A program made the position numbers and the translations under genes. A DNA stretch of 64,000 bases from Durusdinium trenchii (taxonomy: Eukaryota > Sar > Dinophyceae > Suessiales > Symbiodiniaceae), in assembly GCA_963970005.1 (NCBI GenBank), contig CAXAMN010001225.1:1506965-1570964 (forward strand), read 5' to 3'. Shown piece after piece: positions 44,401 through 56,079 of this stretch (its first letter is position 1; each line of letters opens with the position of its first letter). The notes beneath the pieces are model-generated. The model had not been told where the DNA came from. It was given only the letters and a program-made list of their open reading frames with translations, and did not search any database.

Positions 44401-44436
44401 GCATGCGACAATTGCCAGAATACACATTGACATACA

Positions 44437-44953
44437 TTGACTAAAACTCATTGGCCACTGCTCTCAGAACGCCCGGAGGCCATTCGCCGCATAGATGCGG
44501 CAAACGACCTTGCGTTCGCAAGCTGCCCAGCCGAAGCATCTAACAAAGCATTATCTGTTGAAATTGCCTCACGCAGACCGCAGACCTGCAATTTTCTGTA
44601 TGGTGTGCTAGAGAAGGCATAAATTGTATAACTGACCCTACCTAATTTCAATTGACGTATATATATATATATAGCTGAATTGAGTGATCAACGCACCAGT
44701 TCCACATTTAGTTAAACATGTCATCATTGCGATTCCCGGTGTCCCCATCCTTGGTTGCACATGCTGGTATATAAAAAACAACCCCCCAAATGTGAAGATT
44801 CTTGTTCTGAGGGGCGGTCTCTCCGTGAATGTCGGAAAAGAAGTGCTTCTATGTCATGTGATGGATTGTGAGCCCAGTGCTGTCATGGTGCTGAAGTGCA
44901 TCCATGCTCGCCAGCTGCATCGCAGCGATGGTGATTCGAAGGCCGTGGCCTGA
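44437..44953 (+). CDS. Plus-strand exon candidates, unknown product
   Basis: Frames RRIDAANDLAFASCPAEASN (44437-44622) and NVKILVLRGGLSVNVGKEVL, then LCHVMDCEPSAVMVLKCIHA (to a stop at 44953). The second is the more convincing. The first also has an open minus frame. A (TA)n run (44659-44675) separates them. Confidence 0.35.
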
Positions 44954-45095
44954 AACCGGCAAGCCAGGCAATGGCACTTCAACCTGAAAGCTGCCGCGAG
45001 ACTGAGAAGTTGAGAAGTTGTTAAGGGAGACATATGAGAAATGGTCAACATCAGAATAGTATATAGAAATAGCATATTGACTCAAAGCTACTAGT

Positions 45096-45220
45096 AACAA
45101 GTGCCACACTAGTAGTAACAATGTTCGCTACTAGAATTAAAGCTAAACTAAATTGAACTTAATAGAAAACTACTTGTTACTACTAGTAAGGCACCTGTTA
45201 CTACTAGCGTGGCACTTGTT
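45096..45220. repeat. MITE-like hairpin with 25-bp inverted repeats
   Basis: Positions 45096-45120 and 45196-45220 are reverse complements with one mismatch (AACAAGTGCCAC... / ...GTGGCACTTGTT). They share the CTACTAGTAAC vocabulary of the element at 34.5 kb, so they are probably the same family. Confidence 0.7.
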
Positions 45221-45871
45221 TCTAGCTCAACTGATTTGACTCAAACAGACCGTCGACGACGTTCAGATGTCCTACCGTTGGGCCGCTAGCCTTACAGCAC
45301 GCGTATGCATGGAAGATGATGGTACCAGCAGCACTACGCCAGACCTGATGTGACAGCAGTTGGACTGCACAATGCCTATAGATTTGGGAAGTGGACTGCA
45401 CGACAGATATAAAGGAGGCGGCTTAACGAAAGAAGTCTATGCATTATGACCTTGTCATGCCGAAATCAGGGTAGAACCTGCTGGTCAAGTGTTGGATCAG
45501 TGACTGTCAGTGACAAAATGCAAGGATTTCCGCAGGCGCAGTGACAAGTGTCCTACAGCTGGTGAAGTGCCACTGATGTTGAGAAGTTGAGGCAGCAAGT
45601 GCTCATCAGTGGCAAGTGGCAAGTTCCTACCACTCACCAGGTGGTGTTTTTGACTTGTGTTTTTGTGGTTGTGGTGCTTTGTCACTGCTGGTGAGAGGGT
45701 GTGTTCTTGATTGTTCTTGACACTGGTGAAGCAGTCACCACCACTCACCACCATGATGCAAAAATACCTGGAACCTGTTGTGACCAGCACAAGCAGCACC
45801 TTCACTTGAATATAGAAGCAGCAAAACTGATTCACCGCTCAACCGCGGCAAGCAGAACAATCTGAACTGAC

Positions 45872-46540
45872 TCAAGGGATTGCATTTTGTGGGGCCCGAT
45901 TTGTTTGTTGCCCCACCTCCAAATCCTCCAAGCGCATCTGTAAGCTATGGGGCTCCATGGACTTCAGGGCCTCCAAGGCTTCAATCTGCTGGGGTGGCCT
46001 CAGATCAACGAGTCCCCTGAGACTTGTGGCAAACACATACAAACGCCTCATGTGTGTGCCACCCTGCGGGAATGTGCGGATCAAAGCCAAGAAACCAACA
46101 GTGTGGAAGGAATTTATTCAGGTATGAGTGATGACTTCATGATCCCAAAAATCATTCTCACAGGCGACTCCGACTTTGAAGGTCATGTTGATTGCTGTCC
46201 TACCAGGTTCTTTGCTCTGGAAAGGGATGGAGGCGGGAGAGATTAGACGAACTACATGTACATTCGCATGTATATTTATATATGTATATAGTTGTGTTTG
46301 ATAGCTCCAAAATCACAACACAAACATATGCAAAGTAAAACTGTTTTCACTTCGGCTTTGCGGCATCAGGGTCGGAACGTCTGGTGAGAAGGCCTTCCCC
46401 AGCTTCAATAGAAAGATTTGGATGGTCATCAAGGCCGGGACATCCAAGGTGGCAAAAAGGTGCGTGAGAGCGCCTGAGGCAAGGTTTCGATTGTGCTTTT
46501 GTTCTTTTGTATCTGATCCAAAGCGGCAACACCTAGGTAT
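45872..46540 (-). CDS. Probable 3' exons of the VPS13-like gene
   Basis: Minus frames GALTHLFATLDVPALMTIQI, then FLLKLGKAFSPDVPTLMP (46480-46360), and SLRGLVDLRPPQQIEALEAL, then KSMEPHSLQMRLEDLEVGQQ ending AIP-stop at 45872. Assignment to the upstream VPS13-like gene rests on strand, order and spacing only. Confidence 0.4.
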
Positions 46541-46925
46541 CAATTGGCTTTATTGTTATCTATTTCTCACAGGTTTCTTGAGTTTAGTTGACCCTCCTGC
46601 GCAGGCGAAGCGATCACAAAGACTTATACACAAAGGTGGTGGTAGCAGTTGTTGTTGCAGCAGTAGTATGGATAGTGGTGGTAGCGGTGGCAGCTGTACT
46701 GTACTCAGCGGTGTTGGTGGGTCGGTCAGTCGGTCGGTTGACAGGCTGGTTGGGGCTTGTGCTGATATTGATGATGGCCCACATGCTGACGAAAATACAC
46801 TATGTCACTATGTCAACCACGCATCTTCATAAGTTTCCTTGAAATAAACGAGGCCCATTTCGTCCAAAAGTGGTGCGAATCTGACGCTCTATTCTTTACA
46901 TCATTTTATAAATTCAAGGTTCCAA

Positions 46926-48600
46926 TCAAATCATTTGCTTGTTCGACTGAGTCAACCAAATCAATCGCACAATGCCTGAGATATGGGCAGCTTTTAATTG
47001 CTCCTCGGGCTTCCAGGCTGCCACTAGCTCCAGCTGCTGCTCAAACATCATCCGGATTATCGGCGCAGGCCCCTTCCCACTGGCAATGTTTCGAGGAATG
47101 TCAGTGCGTTTGATGTTCACATCCCCCACTGTAAGCTCAATGGTACCTGTGGGAGCAATTTGCAAGGAACAGTTGACACTGCAGAATCCTCTGAACATCT
47201 CTGAACTCTGAACCGTCTCCTATCACAAGAGTCACAAAAAGATACAAAAAGAACTTAAACTGCAAACAATGAAGCGCTTGAAGCAAGGCTAAACCTGTTG
47301 TCGGCCTGTTGTCCCTTTTCGACTTGACCAGTTATGCTTTCAGTCAACCTCAGCCCTGAGCAGCAAAACAGCCTATTGAAGTCTGCATGTTGGATTGTTG
47401 AAACAGCAATGGAGCATCACCAGCGTAGATCACATGAGCCCAACTGTTAAACTGTCACAAGCAGGCCTTCTTATTCTTATGGACTTTTGAAAATCAACAA
47501 TACTGTGCTGTCAGAGTCTTTCCAAAGAGAGCAAAGCTGGTCTTGTTGGGCCTTTCAGTGGCTCGAACTCCACAAGAATGTAAGATGAGTTTAATGTGGT
47601 CAAGATCGAGGACAGAGGCATTGCCTGCATATTGCTCCAAACATGTTGAAGCGTAAAATCAAGGACACCGCCCCCCATCCAGACTTCCGTCTCATGTTTG
47701 GAAGTGCTTCGAAGGCACGTGACGTCGACCAAGTGGCCTTTTTCTGCAGGAAGCCATCTACCACTGGAGGAGGTAAAGCCATGAGCTTAGCCACGGGCGC
47801 CACAGCAGCACCTGTGGGCTGGGTTTGGCTGATGAGGTTCAGCTGCAAATTCCCGAGCTCGGCGTGTAGAGGGATGCATTCCTCGGTCCGGTACCATATC
47901 TGGGCGTTTTCATCTGCTGTTTCCACTTTCGAAGAACACCTAAATTCTTGGGCTTGAGCTGAGGCAGGCCGGGCACAATGGGTTGCAGGGCTAAGGCAGT
48001 GAAATAAAAGTACAAGTAGGAATGAAATGAAAGCAAATGGTTGGTCTTGACCCTCCTTTGGCAACGTCAATTTCTCCCGCGTTGCTGCGTTTCCTGAAAT
48101 GCACTTAAACTGAGCTCCAAAGCGGGTGTTTGTGACCAGCAAACCAGTCATGCGCATTACGGCAAAACAACTACACATATATATGATATATGATATACAT
48201 ATCATATCACGCACATCACACACACACACAAACGGAGTATATTATATATATATATTATCAAATTAAACAAATACCAAGCGAATGGCGAAGCTTCGGGCAC
48301 GGCTTCATCCAGCAGTCCTTGCAAGGGATTTGCAATCTCTCCTAGTCCAACGCGCACCTTCAAGGACGACAGGTTCAGCTTGATGGTGGAGAACTGCTTC
48401 ATTTTCGAAAGCGTGGCTTCGATGGTCGGCTCATCTTGCCAGAGAAAGCTGGGTCTCGTCACCACCAACTCATCGTCTTCCACGGAGACAAAACTGTTCG
48501 CGCTGTCCTCATCACTGACATCCTCTGTGGCCACCTCGGAGTAGTCCTGTGGAATCTGCTTGGGCCTGTTACATCTTTTATGACCTTTGACCAACTGCAT
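46926..48600 (-). CDS. Middle exons of the VPS13-like gene
   Basis: Exon-like frames in order: 48600-48260 (EVATEDVSDEDSANSFVSVE, then DDELVVTRPSFLWQDEPTIE and KLNLSSLKVRVGLGEI), about 48140-48060 (GLLVTNTRFGAQFKCISGNA), 47960-47520 (FRCSSKVETADENAQIWYRT, then ECIPLHAELGNLQLNLIS, changing frame to EVWMGGGVLDFTLQHVWSNM) and 47190-46960 (LQIAPTGTIELTVGDVNIKR, then RMMFEQQLELVAAWKPEEQL). Alternating beta-type stretches such as LNLSSLKVRV and IELTVGDVNIKR suit the extended beta-sheet groove of VPS13 lipid-transfer proteins. That assignment is inferred from position. Introns contain (TA)n at 48180-48260. Confidence 0.5.
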
Positions 48601-48663
48601 GCCTTGTCGTTGGAACTACGATCTCGAGCAAATGACAACCTGCTTGAGTCTCTCAAACACTAT

Positions 48664-48712
48664 ACCTCTCTCTCTCTCTATCTCTCCCCTTTCTCTCTCT
48701 CTCTCTCTCTAG
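48664..48712. repeat. (CT)n tract
   Basis: Nearly pure pyrimidine CT repeat, partly interrupted. It lies just 5' of the exon at 48.6 kb on the gene strand's far side. Confidence 0.9.
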
Positions 48713-49499
48713 ACGTATCCCCTGAACAACAATGATGCTGCAGCCAGGGACGTAAACTATGAGGATGGTGAAAGCATCCACACCCGCAAACAGTGTTAAC
48801 TTCAGGGCAACATCCACAACTGCTTACATTCAAGAGGGCCTATTGTGACCTTTAACCTTGCTCCCAAAAGCAGCACCAATCATTCCCTTAACCAAGAACC
48901 TACATGATCAACCACGGTGCAAACAGCAAACGGTACCACAATGACTCAAGTTCCCTTACCTTCTGGCCGTTCCGTCTTTTCAAGCAATCTTGATAATTCC
49001 TTCCGAGTACAACTAAACCGTTCACAGGCAAGACCAAACAAAGGGCCTCCCCAAGTTCGTTCCAATTGTCTTGATTTCTCAATGCGCGTTTTGCATACCT
49101 AAGGCAAGGCCCCCTGAGCTGTTAGAATTATTTAGACTCTAGCTGGTTTGCAATGTTTGTGATTCATATCGGTCATGAGTTCATCGCTGGACGGCCAGTG
49201 TGTGTGTGTGTGTGTTTGTCAAGTTTGGTACTTGTTATATGTTATCCTTTTCTAGCTGATTAGTCAGTGCAGAATACAGATTGACCAAGACAGAAGGGAA
49301 CACACAAGCTTAATCAAGTTTACAAAAGGTGTAACTGGTCGTTTAAGTCAGTCAGGTTTGGGATGTTAGCTTGCCGAGTTTGATGGGTCGGGATGTGTCC
49401 GATGGTGTCATCAATTTACATGCTGGTCGAGTAAATCGCTGCATACATTGATGCAAATGACTCGCGCCAGTCAAGTGTCCATTGATGAAGTGGCTGAAA

Positions 49500-50390
49500 T
49501 CAGTCCTTCTCTTCCGAAAACGGTGCCACACTCCCTGCTGGACTTCCAGTAAGCTCTGGGAGTGTCTCTCCAAGAAAATCTTCCAAACTCTGCGGCTTTT
49601 GAAGAACTGAATGTATTGCAGCCACCCAGCGCCTAGACTCAGATTCTCTCTCAGTGACGAAGAAGAACATCCTCCCTGCTTGAGCTCCTTCTTTTGCAGT
49701 CTGAAGCAGAAAGCCATGCTGAAACTCCTCAACAATGCGGTCGGCATTGGGCCGGGACCAGTGCTCCAAATACCCCGAGATGGTTTTGGCAGAGCCACCC
49801 GCATTTGCAGCCTTGGCGTCCTCAAACGACATTACATAAGCGTCACTGGATTGGACCAATGCGATCTCTCCCTTTAACTGCATCTGGCCTGGCGCATCAT
49901 GAACCTGGGCAGAATAGCGAAGTATGCCATGACCTTGAGGAAGCTGACTCACCTCGCACCAGCGTGCTTGCCAAGAGTCTTGGAATGGCCTCAAGTTGGC
50001 GCGCTTGGTCAGCCAGCCGCTGATCAAGAGCCGCTCGCCAGGGTCTACCCTTTTCACTTTGTCCAAAACGGCCGACAGCGCGCTGCTCCGTCTGGAGCCC
50101 CTCTGCGAGAGAAAACTCTCGCGAAGGACGTTGTCCACGGCTTCTTTCACCGGCTCAACCACTTCCTCCTCAGAGGTGACAGAGCTGCGCCTCGAATGGC
50201 AATGCTCGGAATGAGGTTCTGTGAGACCAACGATGGCAGGAAGCCCGCGCTGGACCTGCATTCTTCTCCATGCCGCTGTAATAGGGAAACCGGAGAAGAA
50301 GTGCCCTCCGAGCTGGGCAAGCTCCAAAGCCATCGCGCCTTCCATATCCTCAATAATGCAATGCATGCAATCGGTAAATACGTGTATCAT
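49500..50390 (-). CDS. Pleckstrin-homology domain exon of the VPS13-like gene
   Basis: A 296-residue frame. After a Ser/Glu-rich linker (SRRSSVTSEEEVVEPVKEAV) comes a PH domain: LISGWLTKRANLRPFQDSWQ, ARWCEV, GHGILRYSAQVH, later HGFLLQT, then RMFFFVTERESESRRWVAAI with the conserved C-terminal helix Trp. PH domains bind phosphoinositides or proteins at membranes. The order chorein-N then PH on one strand, 0.7 kb apart, fits alveolate VPS13 proteins that carry a PH domain in the N-terminal third, but a separate gene is possible. An intron may remove the first ~40 codons (GGHFFSGFPITAA segment). The frame's own stop is at 49500. Confidence 0.65.
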   Translation of the reverse strand: MIHVFTDCMHCIIEDMEGAMALELAQLGGHFFSGFPITAAWRRMQVQRGLPAIVGLTEPHSEHCHSRRSSVTSEEEVVEPVKEAVDNVLRESFLSQRGSRRSSALSAVLDKVKRVDPGERLLISGWLTKRANLRPFQDSWQARWCEVSQLPQGHGILRYSAQVHDAPGQMQLKGEIALVQSSDAYVMSFEDAKAANAGGSAKTISGYLEHWSRPNADRIVEEFQHGFLLQTAKEGAQAGRMFFFVTERESESRRWVAAIHSVLQKPQSLEDFLGETLPELTGSPAGSVAPFSEEKD

Positions 50391-50724
50391 CTCATGTATC
50401 TTGGCACGTTCCTGATGATTACATGTCTGAAGGACACATCAAACTAAACTAGTGCACCAAGAAGTACCACGAACTAGCCCAACCAACCACTCCAGCATAG
50501 ACCCTATACAGCATATTGCGTACAGCCTGCGACGGCCTCAGTGAAACATTGGGGTATCTTTGGTTTGGCTTTGGATGCAGTACATGTGTCCTCAGATCTG
50601 CCCGAAACAGTTAGTGAATCGATGTGAATCGTAAACATCACTGTTCACCACCTGCATTGTTCTTCCTGATCTGCAGTTCCGCTGAAGAAGAACTAACCAA
50701 AAAATACCAAAAGGTTCTTCTTTG

Positions 50725-51010
50725 TCATGCTTGCGCTAAATGAAAAGGATGAAAAAGGTCTGCCAAGGTATCCTTGCAAGAGTCGACATCCAAAGCAGCT
50801 TGCTCTGCTCCTTCAGGCGACTCTAGGTCGATGACCCGCTCAATGCCCAGGAGTGCTCCGCATTCCTCCACCATCAGTGCCCCACCTCGGCCTGTCCGAG
50901 TGCAGGCCTGATATATACTGGCCCGCAAGCAGCCTGTTCCAAATCTGGCAGCCAGGCACCATTCCTTGGCTTCTGAAAGCAAGAGTAAGTGACTTGCAAC
51001 TTGATCTTGT
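50725..51010 (-). CDS. Linking exon between chorein and PH parts
   Basis: Minus frame EAKEWCLAARFGTGCLRASI, then GGALMVEECGALLGIERVID and LESPEGAEQAALDVDSCKDT. It sits between the two domains on the same strand and has protein-like composition. Confidence 0.5.
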
Positions 51011-51114
51011 CCAACAATAGAAACACATGTCATAAGCAGGTATCCTGGCAATGAACCCGAAGATGACAAAAGCAGAACTGCTGATGTGTTGTCAACAATT
51101 GTGCAATAGGCTAT

Positions 51115-52011
51115 TTAACATGATTGCAGGATTCTGCAAGCCCTGGTGGTCGACACATGCTTAGGAATTGGCGAACCAACCAAATAATCCATAACCTCAG
51201 GCATTTTCCTCCAAGACTCTTTCTGGCTTTGCCAGGGTAGTGCATTGCATGGCTTTCCAGCTGCGCGCAGCACCCAAGCATCTGCGCGATCCATGCGGAA
51301 CATGCGGCGAAAAGCATAGGGTTTGAGGGGTTCGGGCAGTGAGCCGGCCATGTCCATCACGGCACGGGCTTCTGCCAGCTCCAAAGTGGGTCTCTTGGCA
51401 TTGGTGCAAGGTGAAATGGTGATTCCATGCAGTTCCATGGTGAGGAAAGGCCCCACCGTTGGCGGATTCTCATAGCCATCGATATCTCTGAAAATCTCAA
51501 GCTTGACATTGTTGAATTGGGCTCTTAACCCTTGAATCACCGTCTCCAACAATGTGAGGCGTCTCACCAGGCCCTCAGGCGGTTTGCTGCACCTCTTATC
51601 CACCATCACTTCGAGACGCTCACGCTGTCTGACCAGAAAGGAATGCTCCACCTTCGGTGGGTCCTGTGAAACACCTTCTAAGACCTGCGCCAAGGATTCG
51701 ACATCGTGAATCCGAACTTGAACAGTGAGCTGTCCAATGACAAGTCTGGATGATTGCCCCAGGAGCTTTGCCCAGGGAATGTGCACGCGGATGTTGTCCG
51801 CATGGGCACTAATGACTTCAACGGAGGCTGGAAAGCCTATATCTAGTAAAACCTGCTGGATGGCGGGTTCTGCGAGAGCCACATCCGGGCCCACTTCAAC
51901 GTGACCCGACAGCAAGTGTCGCAAGTGCAGTTGTTCTCCGCTGGCATCTTTGATGAACCTCAGCAAGCTTGTTCGAAGCACGCCGGTGATGATGTCCTTT
52001 GCCACCGCCAT
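51115..52011 (-). CDS. VPS13-like protein, chorein N-terminal exon
   Basis: From the ATG at 52011 (MAVAKDIITGVLRTSLLRFI). The N-terminus matches the chorein/VPS13 pattern: amphipathic start, GEQLHLRHLLSGHVEV, ALAEPAIQQVLLDIGFPASV, then the signature IRVHIPWAKLLGQSSRLVIG and LTVQVRIHDVE (normally IPW..L...pv.i.i..v). Later LLETVIQGLRAQFNNVKLEI resembles the conserved 'vdNlqv.ikniHiryED' helix-strand, followed by TMELHGITISPC and FRRMFRMDRADAWVL (the W before the next strand). VPS13 proteins form rod-shaped bridges moving phospholipids between organelle membranes. The first exon appears intact; the stop at 51115 is probably intronic. Confidence 0.75.
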   Translation of the reverse strand: MAVAKDIITGVLRTSLLRFIKDASGEQLHLRHLLSGHVEVGPDVALAEPAIQQVLLDIGFPASVEVISAHADNIRVHIPWAKLLGQSSRLVIGQLTVQVRIHDVESLAQVLEGVSQDPPKVEHSFLVRQRERLEVMVDKRCSKPPEGLVRRLTLLETVIQGLRAQFNNVKLEIFRDIDGYENPPTVGPFLTMELHGITISPCTNAKRPTLELAEARAVMDMAGSLPEPLKPYAFRRMFRMDRADAWVLRAAGKPCNALPWQSQKESWRKMPEVMDYLVGSPIPKHVSTTRACRILQSC

Positions 52012-52179
52012 GCCGCCATGCCGTGTCTGCCATGACAGGCTGAAAAGGGCTCTTCAACTTCGAGCAGTTAAAGCAGGGGATGTACATGGAAGTCTACCTA
52101 CAAATCCTACAGTAAGTCTTGCACCACCTGTCTTGAAACAGTTTAACAGTGCACATTGTGGACAAACAGCCTCGGTAGT

Positions 52180-52560
52180 AGCTTGGTGCACAAGGATTGG
52201 GCTGCCAAACATCAATGCCGCAAAATGCCGCATTTGGATCCATTTCGCACCAACAGGGGCTCCAGGTCTCTAGCTGCCAGGAACGAACCATGTCTACCGC
52301 ATATCTCTGCTGTCCCTGTTCAGGGGTAATTTCATGGCCATGGTATTTCGGGATCACAAGCTCTGGATGGAACCGCAGCTTGGTGTCTTGCCACAACGGG
52401 CCACCAGCTGCTCTGGACTCAACACTTGACCTCAAGAGGGACTGGGGGGCGGTGACGGCCAGAGAAGGGTGTGCAACATCACATGTTTCTTGTGTGGGCT
52501 TGTCTACCGTTTCTCTGATAGTTTTTGGCAGGGTGATCTCCTCTTCTCAATGTGTTGATA
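52180..52560 (-). CDS. Exon of an unrecognised gene upstream of the VPS13-like gene
   Basis: Continuous minus frame: ITLPKTIRETVDKPTQETCD, AVTAPQSLLRSSVESRAAGG, KLRFHPELVIPKYHGHEITP, YAVDMVRSWQLETWSPCWCE, MDPNAAFCGIDVWQPNPC. Composition is strongly protein-like. It lies only about 100 bp before the VPS13-like start, on the same strand, so the two genes are closely spaced head to tail. Confidence 0.5.
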
Positions 52561-53259
52561 TATCACCCTAAATTACTCTTGCCTCCCTCTTGAAATCACC
52601 TGATTGGCTGCTTGCGGCACAAGTACGAAACGAGCATCGACCAACTGAGGCAAAGCACAGTTGGAAACTCCGTGCTGTTCATTTGCCGGCATTCTTCTAT
52701 TCTTCTTGAGAAGATCCAAAAGGACTTGTAGATTCAGACCATCGCATTCCTGGGGCTCACGCCATCCGCGGAAGCGCGTGAAGTCAAGTCAGAATACCTG
52801 AGTCGTAGAGATTTGTTTGCACAAAGTGGCTGAACCAATGCATTGTGTTGACCAGAAATTCGAGCCAACTGGCAAATGCAACTCTGTTCGCTTCCTGAAT
52901 CCCCAGAAGATAAGTCATGTCTAAACATCCAAAATCTAAGCTGCGTATGTTTCATCATGTTCCAGCAACAACATGGCAACGTCATGTTCGATGTGATAAG
53001 ATGTGATAGGTCCTAATGGGTGCAGCATCCACTAGGTGCAGCCGTGGCCACGTCTCTCTCGCCACAGCATCAGACCTTAAGAGATGAAGCTGCTAGTGGT
53101 TGCTACCCGCCTGAAATCGGAAAATCGCCAAAACTAAAAGTAGTATTGAGTGTTGGATCGCCCCCTACGTCCTGGCACCAAGCTCTTATGAATATATATA
53201 TATACATATAAATATAATGTATCTACCTACAATTTTTATGCTACATGTCCTTACTGATC

Positions 53260-55180
53260 TGCTCTGGCCAGTTATGCACACGAGAAAAGCAGTCAAGTGC
53301 CTGTGCGCAAATGAACGCACTGCTTTGAGTTCCTTGCAGCTCACCCCAGGGCAAGGTCTTGCGGCGCTTCTTCCCGTTTGCCAAAGCCTTGGACATTGAG
53401 CATGTTGAAGGTGTCCATGCAACCTTAACAATCTTTACAACATCCCCTAGGATGTTGAGCAGCACTCTTCGACCTGGGATAACGTTTTCGATTCTGATCC
53501 ACCATTGTGTATCTTCATCAACTTGCGTGCAACGGAGCAAAATCAGGCACCTACACTGGGTGTGAGCATTGAATGAATAGCTCTTGAGTGTGGGCTGCAG
53601 CTCGCAAATCTTGACTCCCCAAGACTAAGCTGTGAACAATCACGGGATCCCCTGTCCTGGGCGAAGAGTTTCCAATGACGGGGTTTCATACTCAGGTGAA
53701 AAAGCCTGGAGCTTGCAAGGGTTGCCCTTCAAGCAACACATGTTTCAACAATTTTGCTGCTACGAGAGGTGGAGTTGGAGTGTGAACGCCCCATTCTTAT
53801 GCCATGTTGTGCCATACAAAAACAAAACTTTCATCTTCACAATGCCGAGCCTGCGCTGGGTCCCCACGGAATCTACCTGCACATCAGCGTGAATGGCAGG
53901 AAGACTGACAAACTTCGGAGATACAAACTGATGTTTCTTGGACACATTTGGCAGTATCAAGATGCTTCCCATTTGGCCCATCCAAAGCCAAAGCCAATGT
54001 TTCTCAGCAAGACATCGACAGTAATGACTCGACATGCACCGCCAACTCGCTTCGCCAACTTCTACATGTCCGCACCTCCATGGCGCCCTCAGCTTCTTCT
54101 GGACCTCGTGGAGACATGTCTGGCTGTTTGACGATGGTATACTCACCGGCTGCTTGGCACATCGGCCCCAAACTCGTGAACATGCACTGAAAGAATCATC
54201 GACTTTTCTTCACTCAAATCCACCCGTGAACTAGGTTTGTCAGCAGCGAGCTTCAAGCTAGCTACACAAAATAGAAAAAACACCATCCTCTCGAAGATGC
54301 TCCGCAACTCAAGGTCTAAGATCATGACTCTCCATAATTAGCCTCAGTCCGGAGCGCCCGTGATATTGCACCCCAGTCCCCTCGAACTGCATCTCATCAA
54401 ATTCAGATTGCACATGTTGAGCAGCATGCTGGTCGCATATCGCCAGGCTACAAGCACGGTAGATAATCAGCCAGGCCGCTCGTATCCCAGCTCCCAATTC
54501 TCCAAAGGAACCTGCACACAAGCACGAATTGGCGGAAAGTATGTCCGTGTTCAAGATGCTCAGACCTGGTAGACATGCACAGGCCTTGAAATCCTTCAAG
54601 TCCGAAATGCTACAGAATGCCCTAGTAACTTCGCGCCTTTTTGATCTTTTTGTGACATTCATGTCTTGGGGCTTGTTTCTCGCCTTTTGCAAGGGCTCCA
54701 GAATGCAAAGTTGATCAGCCTGGAAGCTGGGGGACATGCACTGGAAACTGACATTGAGTGCCTATCATTGCCTATCTGCAATGCTCAAACTGAACTTGTC
54801 ATACTATGTTGTACTATCTCTCTCTCTCTCGGCAGCGTCTGGCTACAACGCAGCCGTCCCACAGGGACGCCGCTATGTTATACTGTTGTGGAGTCTAAAC
54901 GGGCATCACACCTGCCAAATCCATTCCCAAATCCTGCCTTTCCCTCAGCCGCACCCCCTGGCAAAAGTGGAAGTCGACTAAGTCAACATTACAAATCAGG
55001 CACCAATGGATGGACCTTGCAAGTACCTCCGCGCACCCATTGAGCAGCGCGCATGTTGTTAGATTGCTTGCCACAACTCCTTCCAAACAAAGCTCCCTTC
55101 TCCTCTTCAGTATGTCGGTGCCTTGAGGTATATTTTCTGCTGCATGCAGCATGCGGTCTACGACTTCAATCATCATAATA
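53260..55180 (-). CDS. Upstream exons of the unrecognised gene
   Basis: Exon-like minus frames: about 55176-55030 (MIEVVDRMLHAAENIPQGTD, then LKRRRELCLEGVVASNLT), 54450-54330 (QHVQSEFDEMQFEGTGVQYH, then GRSGLRLIMES), 53900-53800 (LPAIHADVQVDSVGTQRRLG) and 53520-53300 (DTQWWIRIENVIPGRRVLLN, then ILGDVVKIVKVAW and KKRRKTLPWGELQGTQ). Order and strand agree with one gene ending at 52.1 kb. No domain was identified. Confidence 0.4.
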
Positions 55181-55429
55181 CCAACGGACTATGGACCGTG
55201 CTGCGACCGGCAGCGCCTTGGGCTTGCTGGTCCTGGAGAAATTGCATTGCCTTCAGCAAATTCCATGACCTGCGTTTCACGACACAAGTGGCGTCAAAAG
55301 GAGCTGCATGCTGCATAGGACGTCAGCAAATCCAATGAGGTCTGTCATCCAATCAGCAAACCTTCACCTTGCAATTATATTGCCACTCTCCTCATAGCCA
55401 AGAACATCCAAAAACCAGCATTGAACGGG

Positions 55430-55600
55430 TCCGATTACCAAAACATCAAGGGACCGTTGCGGTTCTTCGTGATTTTCTGCGTGGAAAAGTAGGTTGTAGT
55501 AGATATCGGATTTCCATTGGAGAAACAACTTCCAGCACGCTGCGTTTGAGCTCCGTCATGTTTCTGCCAAGCTGCCGTGGCAAAAGGATAGGCTGCGCTT
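55430..55600 (-). CDS. Short exon candidate
   Basis: Minus frame ILLPRQLGRNMTELKRSVLE, then VVSPMEIRYLLQPTFPRRKS. The plus strand is open too, so the strand is uncertain. Confidence 0.25.
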
Positions 55601-55679
55601 GAACCTGCTGTTCGGGTCAGTCATATTTCGACCTTTGTTGGTTGGAACCACGTCCTATGACCCGTAACTCAGTTCAAAT

Positions 55680-56040
55680 ATGAGCAGCTGCTACAAGCTT
55701 CATTCATGTGTTCGCGCTTGATTATAGTTCCATTTAGTATATATATATATATTATATTGAATGTTTATTGACAATCGATTCCAGAAAATTATAGAAAAAG
55801 CCAGGGCCGCACTTGATACAAATTGGCACGGTGACCTTTTTTCGTCCACACATACAGGATCACACAAAAAAGCGTGGGACACACCGTCTTAATAATAGGA
55901 AGGCATTTCAATGTAGCCAGGCTAAAAATCGGGTCAGGGCACACCAAATCTACATATATATATATATGATATAAATCTTCTGAAAGGTCCCACTAGCCAG
56001 CTTCCACCTCTAGAAGCCCTTTGGTGCAATCGTTCGAGCC
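55680..56040. other. TA-rich spacer
   Basis: (TA)n at 55738-55755 and 55953-55970. No gene. Confidence 0.6.
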
Positions 56041-56079
56041 TCTGCAGTTCACAGGCCCGCTACAGCTGTTGAATTTCTC

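Noticed and set aside
53754..54131. 125-codon plus-strand ORF as a gene
   Set aside because: The composition is a shadow of minus-strand exon candidates and no domain or start context supports it.
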